Shown here: positions 1-12,485 of the stretch, piece after piece
How the letters are laid out: the number at the start of each line of letters is the position of its first letter
Position numbering within the stretch: the first letter of the stretch is position 1
Assembly (NCBI GenBank): GCA_003550325.1
Contig: QKWP01000367.1
Location: 273,030 to 337,029, forward strand
Length of the DNA stretch: 64,000 bases
From: Gigaspora rosea
Taxonomy: Eukaryota; Glomeromycota; Glomeromycetes; Diversisporales; Gigasporaceae
Direction: 5' to 3'
Translations under genes and position numbers: made by a program
Notes under the pieces: model-generated
Database searches by the model: none
What the model saw: only the letters and a program-made list of their open reading frames with translations
Told to the model about the DNA's origin: nothing

Positions 1-3000
1 TGTAAAAATGGGCCCTTTTAATACGGAGCACTCCATATATCGATTTTTAACCGGTTAATCGATATATATCGTTATTTTTTAATCGATATAAAACGATTAA
101 CTGTTATATATCGATTAATATCTATATATAAAATTTCCTGATGATAGGCTTTGCAAATTTATTGGTTAGTGATTTTAAATCTTAGTGCAGAGGTTTACTA
201 GTACCTTCGTTCTTTGTAGTATAAGTTTTTTTGACTTACTTAATACTATAAATTATGAACGGTATTTTTGAAGACAAAATTTTTTTAAAAAAATATAAGG
301 ATAATTGTAAAAAGTAAATGTTTTGCATGTTATTCAGAATGTATTTTCCTTTTAGGAAGCCTCTGAAACCTACAAGCAACAACGCATACAAGCAACTACA
401 CCTATGACAATAACATCTACAAATACAACATCTATAAGTAATGGCTCCTACTACGATGGCATCTTAAGTGACGACTCCTACTACGATGATATCTACAGAC
501 AAGACAAGTGAAAGTAAGATCAACAGGCACCAAAAAATACACCCTACACATATATAAAAGTAGATTAATAAAAAAAAGAGAAAAAACTAATATATATATA
601 AAAAAAATATATCAATATATATATATATATATGAATCTGTAGTGCATTTTATAATTTGAAAAGTTTAAATTGCAAACGAATACTAAAAAATATAATAACC
701 ATGTATACCAACTTATATCAAATAAAGTAAAACACTTCCTGTTCCCACATTTTTGTGGTTATACCAGTATGTTATGATTTTGGTGGCCTAAATCTAATAA
801 TTCTAATTGGTTTATTATAATTTGGGGGATCTACAAAAAAAGCCCAATTTCACAAATCCGCACATATGTTTTTATAGTAGACTCTTAAATACTTAAGGAA
901 TCTATTTACTTAGTAGCATTTTTAAAGTTTTATTTAAAAAAAATTCTTTTAGAATTAGTTAAAGTTGAGTGAAAAATTTGCAAAAACGATATGCATCTAA
1001 ATTTATAAAAACATCAATATCTCTATGAGTTTCTAATATTTTTTTATAAAAATTGAGATTCTACAAATCAAAAATATGCGCTACAAGTTTAATTAAAAGT
1101 TAGTATAACAGAATATTTGTAAACTATTATCAAATTATGGGCTATTTTGAAAAAGCAAAAAAATATTACAAAAAGCTGCATTGAAATTGTTTACAGAAAC
1201 TTTTATCAAAGATATTTCTATGAGTTCTTGACCAAATTTGATAAAATTTTTTTTTATTTAATTCTACTAATCTATAGAATTCAAATAAAAAATTTTTATC
1301 AAATTTATCAAGAGCTTGTAAAGATAATATTAATAAAGGTTTTAAATGTTAAAATATTTAAATAACAAAATTGAGATGATCTATATATACCATAATGCAG
1401 TGTTGTTACTAGCCTTAAGTCCAATAAAAAATCACTAGCCCTAGCCCTTATGTCCAATTGGACATATGGCTAATTGACAAATGGCTAATTAACCTTAGTT
1501 GTTGTCCACATGTCCAATTGACCAATTAGCTATATGTCCAATTGGACATAAAGGCTAGGGCTAATTGGACATATATATCTTGTTCAATAAATATCTTTAT
1601 AATTAATAATATATATATATTTGTAATAAAATACTTTGCACAGACTATTTAAAATATATAATTTTTATATAAACTTGTGAAAATAAGCTTTGAAAAAAGC
1701 ACAAACTATCTTTAAGATTATATAATCAACTATTAGAGTCTTAAATCAAGAACATTTGGCTTATAAATATTAATATCAAATTGTTATTATATATACAGAT
1801 CAACTCTTTTTAATCCAAATACTATTAAATTCTTTTTAAACCAAACAAATTCTTCTAGAACATTTGTAAATTTATTATAAAGTTCAAATTAGCTAATAAT
1901 AACTCTTTGAGAACCAAATCTAAAAAAATTTTTACATATAAAAATCTTTAAAGAACATTTTTAATAGAATAGAAAAAGTTAACTGTATATATATCCTATT
2001 AACAAAATATATAAATAATAATATAGTAAAAATCGGTTAATAAAAAGAAATAGTATTTAGAATATGTTATTTATAGAACAACCCTTGATAAAAATTTGTT
2101 TCTTGTGGTTATATAGTTTAGTTGTATACCTCTGTAGAATTAATTAGATAGTAACATAAAAGTAGAATAGAAAATAATCAATTTAATTAATATTGTGTAT
2201 ATAATATTAGTTATTATACATAAAAATAAATAATTTTGAATAAGTTAAAAGAAGTTTATATTATATAACTTGATAATTATAAAATAATTAATTTGCAGTC
2301 AATTTTGTATATATAAAAATAGAAAATAAAAGTAATCATTCTTTTTTTACTCAAAATATACATATTAGTAAAAGTTGAAAGTAATATTTTTATATATAAG
2401 TATTTGTTTTTGGCTTATAGCACATATACCAGAAACAGAGTAATATGTAATATTATAAAGTATATACTAGAAACAAAATAATATTTAATGTAGCAGATTA
2501 AAATAAAATTATAATATAAAATCTTAAAAATTAAATTTTTTTTGGGATGCAATTTTTAGAGTTAGGGGTTAGGGTTAGGGTTAATTTTAAAGTAAAGTTA
2601 TAATAAACAAGTATTTGTTGGTTTTAGAAGGTTAGAAGTTAAGTAGAAAATATAAATTTTATTTTAAATTATGATCTGTAAAATATAATATTTCAAGGTA
2701 TACAATGCATTAAATATAATAAAACTTAAATTCTGTATTTAAACTTTATATTATATAGCTACAATATTAATGAAATTTTAAAGCAATATTGTATTTAAAT
2801 AAGCCATATATATTAATAACTTTAAAAACTCTTCAATTAAGTATTTTTAGAAGCTTTTTTATTTAATTAACTAAATATTATCAAATAATATACTAATTAA
2901 TTTCTCATTTAAATTTTTATTATATTGATTTAAGTTTCTTTTAAGTACATAAATTAATAGATTAGAGCTCAATTTTTAATTAATAAAAAAAAGTTTTAAC

Positions 3001-4622
3001 TAGAAAGTAGATTTATTATTGTGATAGACTTGTCTGCTTGATTCAAATTTTATTATCTGAATTTATATAGTAAATTATTAGCAAGAATTGCTTTAATTAA
3101 TTATAGTATTTATATTTTTAATATCTTTTTTAGTATTATATTATTAGAGTTAGCATTTTTTTACTTAAGGCCAATTGGACTTATAAAGTCCAATCCAAAT
3201 TTATTAGCCTTTTTAGCCTTATGTCCAATTAGCCCTGTCCAATTGGACGTGTCCAATTGAACATGTCCAATAACAACACTGCCATAATGTGAATAGCAAA
3301 AATTCATAGTATGAATAGCAATTTCTTAAATTTTATATAATATATCAATTTGAATTAAATAATTTTAGTACTATTCAATTTATTTTATCAAGATGAATTG
3401 AATAGTACCAAACCCATCTAATTTTGTTCACTTAATTCTAAGATATATCACTTATTAAATTTATTTAAATACATACAGTAGTTCTATTAAGTATAGTATC
3501 TAATTTAGCAGTAATTTAGCACACTAAGATCTCTAATGTTATCTTGTGAACTATTGTTCCAAATTACACTATTTTGGTACTATTTGATTTGTTACAATAA
3601 GATGAGTTAGATAGTAATAAAATTAGATAATTTTAATTGATAGTTACAAGATATTATTATTTAAACAAAATAACCTATATAAAGCAAATTTTAAAATTAA
3701 TTTAAAATCATATAAGTTTGATAAACTAGACTAATTTTGATAATATTGTTATAAAAATGACCAGCTTGAAGAGACAACTTCAACAAGCCCAAAATCTTCA
3801 AAATCTATTTACAAGATCACAAAATTGTTATTATTTTTAATAAAATTTAGATTAGTTAAACTAATTAAATTTTATTAAAAATGATACAAAAATCTTTAAT
3901 TGAATTTTAGAAATTTTGGGCTCAATAAAATTATCCCCTCAAGGTGATTATTTCAGTAGCAAAATTATTAAAAAAGATTAGTTTATTAAAAGTATCACTA
4001 AAGTATCTATAATTTTATATTAATTTTTAAAATTATATTTGTATAGGTTGGTTTGGTTCAATAATAATATTAGCTATATGACATGTATATGGGCTGATTT
4101 TATTTAGCTTTGAAGTTTTAAAAAAATATGCTTTACTTATAGTACACGATACCTAAAAACTAAAATAATTTCAAAAATTAATAGCTCTTGATATATAAAA
4201 GATATAAAAAAAAGGAAGCTGTAAATTATAGCCATGTTAATTTGCTACAACTTAGCAGCTTTATTTTAAAAATAATTATTTTATATTTTTGATTTTACTA
4301 CTTCAAATATGCTTAATTTTTATATAATATGTTAAAAAATTAACAAAAATGAAACAAGTCACATGTTTTTGTTTTTTTTATTAGTTAATTTTTAAAAATT
4401 TATTAATTAATAAAATTTTAGCTACTAAAAAAAATTTTTAACTAATCAAAATACAAGAAATCAATAAAACATCAAGATTCATTATAAATTTTTTTAAAAT
4501 AAAACAAATTATACATTTAGTCTTTAGGTGTCATGTACTAGTCATGTACTAGTCATGTACTATATAAATTTCAAAAATTGGGCCATATGGGGTGTTCCAA
4601 GTTAAAAGGGCCCATTTTTACA
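1..4622. mobile_element. DNA transposon with 38-bp terminal inverted repeats, no coding capacity left
   Basis: The first bases (1-38) and the last (4585-4622) form an inverted repeat beginning TGTAAAAATGGGCCCTTTTA, with a few mismatches in the outer-proximal half. A third copy of the same end lies at 4894-4931, so this is a repeated family. About 1.9 kb of the span is a later hAT insertion (1398-3281). The rest is AT-rich, holds palindromic stretches (for example near 3365-3410 and 3840-3880) and no convincing open frame. The left flank is outside the window, so the target duplication cannot be read and the superfamily is not assigned. The left boundary could also lie a little upstream. Confidence 0.65.
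1398..3281. mobile_element. Non-autonomous hAT-type element nested in the outer transposon
   Basis: The element begins CAGTGTTGTTA and ends TAACAACACTG, and is flanked by a perfect 8-bp direct duplication CCATAATG (1390-1397 and 3282-3289). Eight-bp duplications with YAGTG-type ends are characteristic of hAT transposons. Both subterminal regions (about 1430-1575 and 3165-3270) are built from many copies in both orientations of the word TGTCCAATTGG. The 1.6 kb interior is AT-rich without a transposase. It contains a short telomere-like run (about 2566-2583). It inserted after the outer element was in place. Confidence 0.85.
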
Positions 4623-4893
4623 ATTTTTTGAAAAATGAGTTTTTATTAGATTCATTTAAATTTTGACATGATTGACATTTTTCAATTATAAAGGAAAGTC
4701 GATTTGCATAATAAAAAATCAAGATAATGTAAAAGAAAAATTACATGAGGTTGCGTAGGGCAAACACATCACGAGATTACCCGATAGTCACCTGTTATCT
4801 TTAACTAATCAAAATCGTGACATTTGATTAATCCCGGATCAGTCCGAAAATCAAAACAAATGATTAAACTCAATTATCTCAAAATAAACTATA

Positions 4894-4931
4894 TGTAAAA
4901 ATGGGCCCTTTTAACTTGGAACACCCCATAT
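4894..4931 (+). repeat. Third copy of the 38-bp terminal repeat (start of another element of the same family)
   Basis: These 38 bases match the reverse complement of 4585-4622 almost exactly, in the orientation of a left end. No facing right end was found downstream, so the element is truncated, or this is a solo end. The 271 bases between 4622 and 4894 hold no feature I can name. Confidence 0.6.
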
Positions 4932-6903
4932 GGTCTCTAATAAGTGCTATTACTTATAAATCAAATAAGTAACTCACCTAATTTTATATATAAATTTATG
5001 CAAAAAAATCATTTAAAATTTTTTAAATCAACTAATTAGAATTATCTTATATAAAAAAGTACCTTTATAGTAAATGAATATTACGTAATATCTGTTACTA
5101 CTCTAATCAAATTAATAAATATTGGTACTATAGTATTTGATTTGTCTTAATAAAACAAATCTAATAGTATAAAAATCATTAATAGATTACTATATATACC
5201 AAATTTACTCTTAAATATTATATTTTTCTAATGATAATATAGAGATGTTAATAGAAAACCAAGCAAATAATTTTTAGTAAATTTTTTTTAACTTTAGATT
5301 AAAATATCTTAACCATTAAACCAACTTGATAGAAATTTTCTTATTTTATCTATAACTATATAAAATTAAATTTTTATCAAAATTGGTTTAATAGTTGTTA
5401 AAATATTTTAATCTAAAATTTTACTTAGAAACAATTTGTTTGATTTCTACTAACACCTTGATATCTAGCAATCACTGTTGAATGGTTGTTATATTATTCA
5501 ATTTGTCTCATTGAGACGAATCAATTGATGGTAAAAATCATCCAAATCTGATCACTAGATATTAAGATATTGCCACATTACCCTTTAAAATTGTGTAGCA
5601 TACATAACTTGTGATCCTGTGATCCTGTGACCGAAAATTAAACCATTCGATTCGTCTTGATGAGACGTACCAAAATCATTTAATTTGGATCAATAGATCA
5701 TGTGTTGTGCCGGATTCTATTTGCTGCGCCATAATATCCATACTTACCTTACTACTTATAAATAGTATAAATCAGAAAAATAGCTCTATTACATTAAAGT
5801 ACACAATACTAGTTCAAGAAAAAAGCGTACCAAAAGTTAATATTATCCACAGTAAATTCAAATTTTCATAAAAATCTTTCATATACGACCCTAATTAATG
5901 TTTGATTTTACTAGTATAATGATCACTCTAAAGTCTTGTTTTTTTCACTTCCCTTTGTTATCGATAGTTATTTAAAGAATTTGTAGGGATCGCTTCAATA
6001 CTTTCCAAGGTAGGGTTCTTCACGTGTAACTATTTTAGTTTGATATCACGCTGACTTCGACTGTATACCAAAGCTTTGAAAGACCAAAGGTAGCTCGTTT
6101 CTATTTAGGCCTCGGTTTAGAATTAATTAGACGCCAATGAATACAAGAAAGATAACGCGATCTAAAACTTATAACGATCTACTTCATCATGAGATAAGTA
6201 ATAGACCAACACGAGATAGACAATCGCGTTGAGATGTTATTAATCTAGATACTTTACCAACGAACAACAGACGACATTCATTAATTGCCCGGGTAACTTA
6301 TTAAAGTATTATACTTTTTAGGAACATAACGTTTCACTAATAAAAAATCGCCGTAAAGTTATTCTTAGTTTTAAACGAACGTTAATCTTCACTATACAAA
6401 AGAATCCAAAAAGATTCCACCTTCTGACTTACTTAGAAGAAAAAATATACCAACATCTATTGACCACGCGAATATTATACTGTAAAATGAAGGTAACTAG
6501 AAATGCTTTCGTCCAAAACTACTTTATTACTTTAGATTAAATAAATTTGAATAGATTCAAGTTTCTTAATAGTAGAAGATCCGAGTTTAGGTTTAAATTT
6601 GGTCGGTTTTTGGACTTGTCAACCGTAAATTAGAGTTTAGTTTATGTCTTATATAGATTTGTTAATGGATTAGAGTTCATTATATAGTAATAAATATAAC
6701 ATTTACCCACTTTACGCGTATATATCTACTCTCTAAATATTTGTATTTATTAATTTGTAAGCTTTTTTATATGGAATTTCTAATAGTATTATAACGATAA
6801 AAATTATGTCATTTGATTGGTTAAATATCACGGGAAATCACCCAATCATATGAATGTCTTCCTATGAGTACAAGAAAGACCACTCCCCGAAATACGTATA
6901 CCA
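4932..6903. other. Intergenic, repeat-rich leader region of the GCR1-like gene
   Basis: No gene is visible. Near 5141-5160, 5500-5520 and 5651-5670 there are short palindromes of the type GTCTCATTGAGAC, each flanked by similar tracts; relatives occur at 3365-3410, 3575-3635 and 24440-24620. The last ~900 bases are less repetitive and presumably carry the promoter and 5' leader of the gene at 6904, but I cannot point to a specific site. Confidence 0.5.
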
Positions 6904-8637
6904 ATGCCTTCTGAACCAAGGTTGAATCCCCCTCCGCAAAGAGGTCCACAACAAGATGCATCATCTTCACCGCGGCCCGGAGTTTCTCAAGATTCTAACC
7001 TACAGGATCAGCTAGCTAATTTACAGCCTGGTTCTTCTACTACTACAACAAGTACGATCATCACGATCAAAATGACTACTATTACTCACACGGATGCAGA
7101 TAATAATTCTACTACTACTACAACTGTCACCACTGATATTTCTCCGGTGACAAGTAATACTGTTTCATCGGATCCCGCTACAGTAACTGTTGAAACCAGG
7201 GAAATGCCTCCACAAATAACTCGTTTCCCAACACAAATAACTCCAATTATTGCGAACAATAATAACGCGAATGTTAACAGTACTACAGCGGTTAATCAAT
7301 CTGAATCTAATAATTCAGTTTCACAAATTCATCAGACGTCAAATTCAACTCAATTCACGGAACCAACAAATTCTAGCCAATTGCAACATTTGGCTGCTAC
7401 TTCTTATGCTCCTCAAATAGCATCAATTATTAATAATGTCGCATCGAATTTAGCTGTAAATGCTGGCATCAACTCGAGTGCTTTAGGCTCCCAATATAAT
7501 AATGTATCAACAACAGATTCTTCACCTTATATCGTGAATCCCTCAATGATTGCATCTAATAATACTATTAATTCTGTTCATTCTCCAATTACATCAAATC
7601 ATACCCCAAGTTTCCATAATAGTTCTGCTATAAATACTTTCAATTCTTCACCGTTGCCACCGACTCATATTGGTGCATCTCATAACAATAATCCTAGTAT
7701 CCAATCTGGAGTTTCGCCTCACCACTCTAGTCAATCTGGAATTTCGCCTCATCACGAAAGTCAACCTTTAATTTCTCCTCGTCACGACGGTCAATCTTTA
7801 ATTTCTCATAATAATTGTCAATCTGGAATCTCGACTCATTATAATAATCAATCCGGAATTTCTCCTCACCACAATAATCAACCTGGAATTTCATCTCATC
7901 ACAATAATCAATCCGGAATATCTGCTCATATTTCTAACCAATCAGTTCTTTCTCCTCTTCAAGACAGTCAACCAGAAACGTCTGCTCATCGTACTTGTCA
8001 AGCTGAAATGTCTTCTAGTCAGGCAGAACAAAATATGAACAATAATAATTCTATGATTAGACAACATCATGGTGTTAATTCAATTAATATGCTATTAGAT
8101 ACAACATTAACAAGTGCTCCCATTGTAAGGTCTCCAAGTACTGCGACCATAAATTCTAACGGATCTATTCCTAGTCCAATAGATTCTGCTAATGGACCTC
8201 CAATTAATTCGCCAATTTCTTTCGGTGAATCGACGCTTGCCTTGGATAATCCACCTATTAACAGTTTAGTTAATCAAATGAATAATCCGTTAAACATATC
8301 ACAAAGCTCAATACAAAAACCTAAATATCATAATCTTCCGGAATTAGATACTCTCGATACTGTTTATGATGTTTGGAATGAATGGAATGTTGGTCTAGAT
8401 GGAAATCCTTCAATAATTACATTATTAGAGGTTTATGGGAATAAATGGGCAGGTGAAAACAAAGATACATTAATCGCTCGTAAAAAAATCATAAAAGAGA
8501 TACAAACAAGGACACGTGATATAGGAGTTGATAAAGCAATAAGTGAAATGGAAAGATTAAGAAACGGTAATGGTTTAACTTGGCTATCAAAAAAATTTGG
8601 AGGAAAGAAGAAGGCAACACCTGCGCATCGTGGATAA
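6904..8637 (+). CDS. GCR1/HOT1-type DNA-binding transcription regulator, 577 aa
   Basis: This is an uninterrupted 577-residue frame. Residues ~486-565 (TVYDVWNEWNVGLDG..., then a YGNKW motif and an RKKIIKEI helix) match the GCR1_C domain of yeast Gcr1, Hot1 and Msn1, a DNA-binding module of glycolytic and stress regulators. The rest is low complexity: Thr/Ser-rich at the start, Asn/Gln/Ser-rich in the middle, and residues ~265-362 hold about seven degenerate repeats of 12-15 residues around QSGISPHH. That layout suits a nuclear activator with disordered activation regions. The ATG at 6904 is the first in frame; no intron is needed. The targets are unknown: glycolytic regulation is a yeast role, not shown here. 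I am confident of the domain, less of the function. Confidence 0.85.
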   Translation: MPSEPRLNPPPQRGPQQDASSSPRPGVSQDSNLQDQLANLQPGSSTTTTSTIITIKMTTITHTDADNNSTTTTTVTTDISPVTSNTVSSDPATVTVETREMPPQITRFPTQITPIIANNNNANVNSTTAVNQSESNNSVSQIHQTSNSTQFTEPTNSSQLQHLAATSYAPQIASIINNVASNLAVNAGINSSALGSQYNNVSTTDSSPYIVNPSMIASNNTINSVHSPITSNHTPSFHNSSAINTFNSSPLPPTHIGASHNNNPSIQSGVSPHHSSQSGISPHHESQPLISPRHDGQSLISHNNCQSGISTHYNNQSGISPHHNNQPGISSHHNNQSGISAHISNQSVLSPLQDSQPETSAHRTCQAEMSSSQAEQNMNNNNSMIRQHHGVNSINMLLDTTLTSAPIVRSPSTATINSNGSIPSPIDSANGPPINSPISFGESTLALDNPPINSLVNQMNNPLNISQSSIQKPKYHNLPELDTLDTVYDVWNEWNVGLDGNPSIITLLEVYGNKWAGENKDTLIARKKIIKEIQTRTRDIGVDKAISEMERLRNGNGLTWLSKKFGGKKKATPAHRG

Positions 8638-9153
8638 GGATTTATTATTGGATCTCTTAGTTTTTAGGGTTTGTTAATAATTACATTTACATCGTTATAG
8701 TAGTTTTAAAATAATTGTTTCTACTTTTTGTGATAATTTTTTACCTTTAAATTGTAATATTCTTGTATTCGATTTTTTCGATTAATATTATCACATATTT
8801 GAAAACAAGAATTTATTCATCCATTTACATATATGGTTTATAAAACGAGATGATTTTATTTTGTTTGGATTTTATAAAAAAAACACATAATACCACAGCT
8901 GACTTTACCCTATTTTTAATGGCTTAGAAGATTAAATAACTAGCTAATTAGAGAAAATTGTTTAATAGTCACAGGACCCAACTACGGTCATTATCAATGC
9001 TCAATTGTCGTGGCGTTAATTGTTTTATACATTTGATTTGACAAGTAGATTTATGTTGATTATGTACGTATCAGCATTTTTTTTTTTTTTTGTCTTTACA
9101 TAAATGTAATAATGAACATGTAAATTAAAATAATCTTAATTTTTTAATTACCG
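8638..9153. other. 3' flank of the GCR1-like gene
   Basis: AT-rich with homopolymer T runs; contains the presumed 3' UTR. No gene or repeat boundary is visible. Confidence 0.5.
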
Positions 9154-9369
9154 TAGTGCACTGACCAAAGTTCCCCCTTTTCAATTCAATATCCCCCCTT
9201 GCAAAATACCCGGTGCAAAACACGAGGCTTCTATTAATTAAATATAGGTTTAAAATTTTTAGACTGTTTATTGTAAGTGCAGAATATGTATATGCAACAC
9301 TGACCCACTTTTGTAAGTTTTTTGTTGGGTATTTTGTATTAGACCTCGGGTCTTTTGGTCAGTGCACTA
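9154..9369. mobile_element. MITE, 216 bp, TA-flanked
   Basis: The ends are perfect inverted repeats: TAGTGCACTGACCAAA at the left and its complement at the right. Reading TA as target duplication leaves GTGCAC-ended termini, as in Tc1/mariner-type MITEs. The interior is non-coding. Confidence 0.7.
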
Positions 9370-9944
9370 TGGCATTACCTTTTCATTAGTAAATATTCTC
9401 AACCATATTTTTTTTTTTTTTTTAAAGAGAAATGTTTGCATTATAGTGTTAAATTTGTTGCAATGAGATTTGCCTAAATGTGTCGGTTAAGTAAATTGAC
9501 AATTCAGCTACAAAGCTATGTATGTATGCATCTCTTTTAATGGAAAGGTTTATTGGTTTAGCTAATATTAGTCTTTTATTTATTTTTATTATAATAAATC
9601 TATTTACGCGCACCTCAGAACGTTATTTAGGAATTCGATTTCTTAAAAGAGTGGATCGCTTCTCTTAGCTTTATAAAAAAAACCGGTAATTTCTTACGTC
9701 GAAATAATTAGGTTAATTAAATCTAAATTTAACGAAAGTCGATATGAAATTTAAAATTATTCCAAGTTGTTTCAAATTTACAAATAATAAAATAATTTTA
9801 TCAAAAGTTTTGTAATGCTTATTAAATATAAATTATGTTGATTTTTTTTAAACTTCAAAATATTTTGGTATTTATTTGACAAATTTTGATTTTATTTTTA
9901 TTATTATTAATTATAAAAAATAGTAGAATTTAAATAAGAGTATT
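9370..9944. other. AT-rich intergenic stretch, nothing recognised
   Basis: T-rich with runs of poly-T near 9406-9424. I see no gene, RNA or repeat boundary. Confidence 0.4.
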
Positions 9945-10217
9945 TCTATTTGTACACTATGTGTATGTACACGGGAATATTGATACAGTATTTCAAAAAT
10001 CCCATTATAAAATAGCTTTTGAAGTTCTAACAAGAAATATTCCTTGCAAAATTTTAGTATAAATTACAAACCCTCTAACCCTAAAGCTAACTTTACCCTA
10101 ACCTTAAACTGTTATTTTTTTGCTCGACAAATTATATGTTACACGAAGTTGTAAATCAATAAATTAGTATATACCCGTGTACAGATACGTACAGTACGTA
10201 CGTAGATGAATATCATT
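9945..10217. mobile_element. MITE-like inverted-repeat element
   Basis: The left (about 9948-9980) and right (about 10170-10210) segments are imperfect inverted copies sharing the core TGTACACGGG. The interior holds degenerate telomere-like CTAACCCTAA. Exact ends are uncertain. Confidence 0.45.
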
Positions 10218-10500
10218 TTTACAGTAATTCCGAATATCACAGTACAGTACCATGGTATAAACACTATGTGAAATTTGTTTTAAATAAAAAAAGTTTTTAA
10301 GATATTTTTAATTAAAGTATTTATTTAAAAAATTAGAGGAATTAAAATCTAAATATTTTATTTAAAAAAGTTGCTAATCTATAATAGTACTAATTGTAAA
10401 AACTAAATTTAGAAAATAGATAGAAGATAAATAGATCAAATTAAACTAAAAAAATATATTAACCAAATACTAAACTATTATTATTAAAATATACCATATA

Positions 10501-10777
10501 CAAGTCAAACTCGTTATAGTGAAGTGGTCGGTTCCATTAATAAAAATTTTTAAAAAATTCACTATATCGAGAGTTTATTAGTAAATTCACTATATCGAGA
10601 GAATTTTATATAGACTGGCTTTGGGTCCAACTTCACTATATCGAGATTTTAATTAGTCTTCACTATATCGAGANTCGAGAGAATTTTATATAGACTGGCT
10701 TTGGGTCCAACTTCACTATATCGAGATTTTAATTAGTCTTCACTATATCGAGAGTTCACTATAACGAGAGTAACTTG
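10501..10777. mobile_element. Tc1/mariner-type MITE with internal CACTATATCGAGA repeats (contains an assembly N)
   Basis: The ends are inverted repeats around CTCGTTATAGTGAA, bounded by TA at 10499-10500 and 10778-10779. The interior repeats CACTATATCGAGA several times. Position 10674 is an N, flanked by two identical 79-bp copies (10595-10673 and 10675-10753), which probably reflects an uncollapsed contig overlap, so the true length is likely ~80 bp shorter. Related ends occur at ~51200-51345 and ~62300-62365. Confidence 0.65.
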
Positions 10778-11095
10778 TATATTATGGAATTTCTTAAACC
10801 AACAAGTTTAAAAAAATAGTGTCCAAATTTTATACAAAAATAGTTATATAATTGGTTAATATTTATATAAATTTCATAATTTTGGCCAGAATTATGATAA
10901 TTTACCAGAATTATAGTGTACAAAATTTTAACTTTATTACAATAGTAAAAATAGTTAATTGATAATTCATGAGTGTATGCAGTGTAATGTGAAAATTAAT
11001 ATAAAAAATAAACAAAAAAAAATAAACAAAAATTGAATTTAATAAATATTAAGTTAGAGTTTATAGTTAAGGGTTAGGGTAAGGCATAGTATATA

Positions 11096-11277
11096 CAGTT
11101 GACCCTTATTAATATCAACCTCATTAATATCAACCTAAGCCACAAACCAAATTTTTATAAATTTTTATATATTAAAATCTCTCATATATATTAACTTTAA
11201 TATAAATTCTCATTAATATCATATCAACATAAATATAATGGTGGTCCAAATAGGTTGATATAAACAAGGGACAACTG
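11096..11277. mobile_element. pogo/Tigger-type MITE, 182 bp
   Basis: It begins CAGTTGACCCTTATTAATA and ends with the inverted match GGGACAACTG, flanked by TA on both sides. CAGTT-ended terminal repeats with TA duplications are typical of pogo/Tigger elements. It is non-coding. Confidence 0.75.
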
Positions 11278-12266
11278 TAGTAAAATTTTCACAAGTAATT
11301 TTTTTTAAAAAAATTTTTTTTTTAAAAAAAAGATGGTTTCATAGATAAAATTTTGAGTTAGAAGGTATTTTTTAAAAAAATAACAAAACAACAAAAATTT
11401 AAAAATTTGATTAGTGAAAATCATTGTGATTAGTGATACATTTTAGTAAACTTAAAACAATAATCTCAATTACTAAATAAATATAATATAATTTTAATAA
11501 TAAAAAATCTGGTTTGTAATGTAAAGTTTTTTGTATAAGTAATTTTTTTTGTATAGTACTAGATAGTAAAACATATTCAATATTTATTAATAAAACTTTA
11601 AAGTATTATAACTTTTTTAAACATACTAAATTAAAAACCTTCAACAAATTAATAAATTTTTAATAAAACTATATTTCTTTAGAGGATTTTTTTTATTCTT
11701 TGTTTTGAAAAAGTTATAAGGGATCAAAGCTTATATAAGTCCAAAAAATTGGTGTTTTTGGTGTTTAATATAGAAAATATATATATATAGATTTTTAACC
11801 AATCAAAATCAATTATACAAAAATTAGTCCAATTAGAATTAATTAATATACCAAAAATTGGTACTTATATATATAGATTGAATATTTTTTATTGCTTCAT
11901 ACTGTATAAAAATATTAATAGTTTAATTTGATTTGATTTGATTTTGGAATCAAATTAAACTGTTTAATTTATTATTATTTTTTTTTTTAAGATGAGGTCT
12001 TGTTTGTATTTTTATTTGGTAATTTATATAAGTAGTTACATATATATAAACAACTTAAATTATACAAAGACAAATACATATAAATTATATACAAGAATAG
12101 AAGCCCAGACTAGTTTATCTGCAATCTAAATCTACTAGAGTGGTCAAAACTCATCTAGATTTGAATAGTTAAAATATTGTTTGTTGGAGTACTATATTTG
12201 ACCCACATTGTGGTCCAAATGCTAGTTAAACTGTTTAATATCTCTAATTGTATATAGTTTTTGTTA
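11278..12266. other. AT-rich intergenic stretch, nothing recognised
   Basis: Very A+T-rich with no coding signal. A small imperfect palindrome lies around 11930-11965 (TTTAATTTGATT arms). Confidence 0.4.
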
Positions 12267-12418
12267 GGGCAGTGTCATTAATCACCTGATTATTTTTTAT
12301 CAGAGGCCTACCCCCCCTCCCTCTTCCTCAATATATAAATAGTCAGGTTCTTATATATAATTTCAACTTTTTTTACCCCCCTCCCCCCTAAAAAATCACC
12401 TGATTTTTGTTACTCCCT
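12267..12418. mobile_element. Harbinger-type MITE, copy 1 of 4
   Basis: It begins GGGCAGTGTCATTAATCACC and ends with an inverted relative (AAATCACCTGATTTTTGTTA then CTCCC). It is flanked by the 3-bp duplication TTA. TWA duplications with G-rich ends indicate PIF/Harbinger. Other copies are at 23246, 42054 and 55114. Confidence 0.8.
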
Positions 12419-12485
12419 TTATTTTTTTTTGTCTAGTTAGATTTTTTGTTATATAATAAATAAACCTTTTTTAATATTATATTTT

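Noticed and set aside
1147-1365. 72-aa open frame
   Set aside because: Starts at TTG, consists of K/N/I/F/Y as expected from AT-rich noise, and lies inside a transposon.
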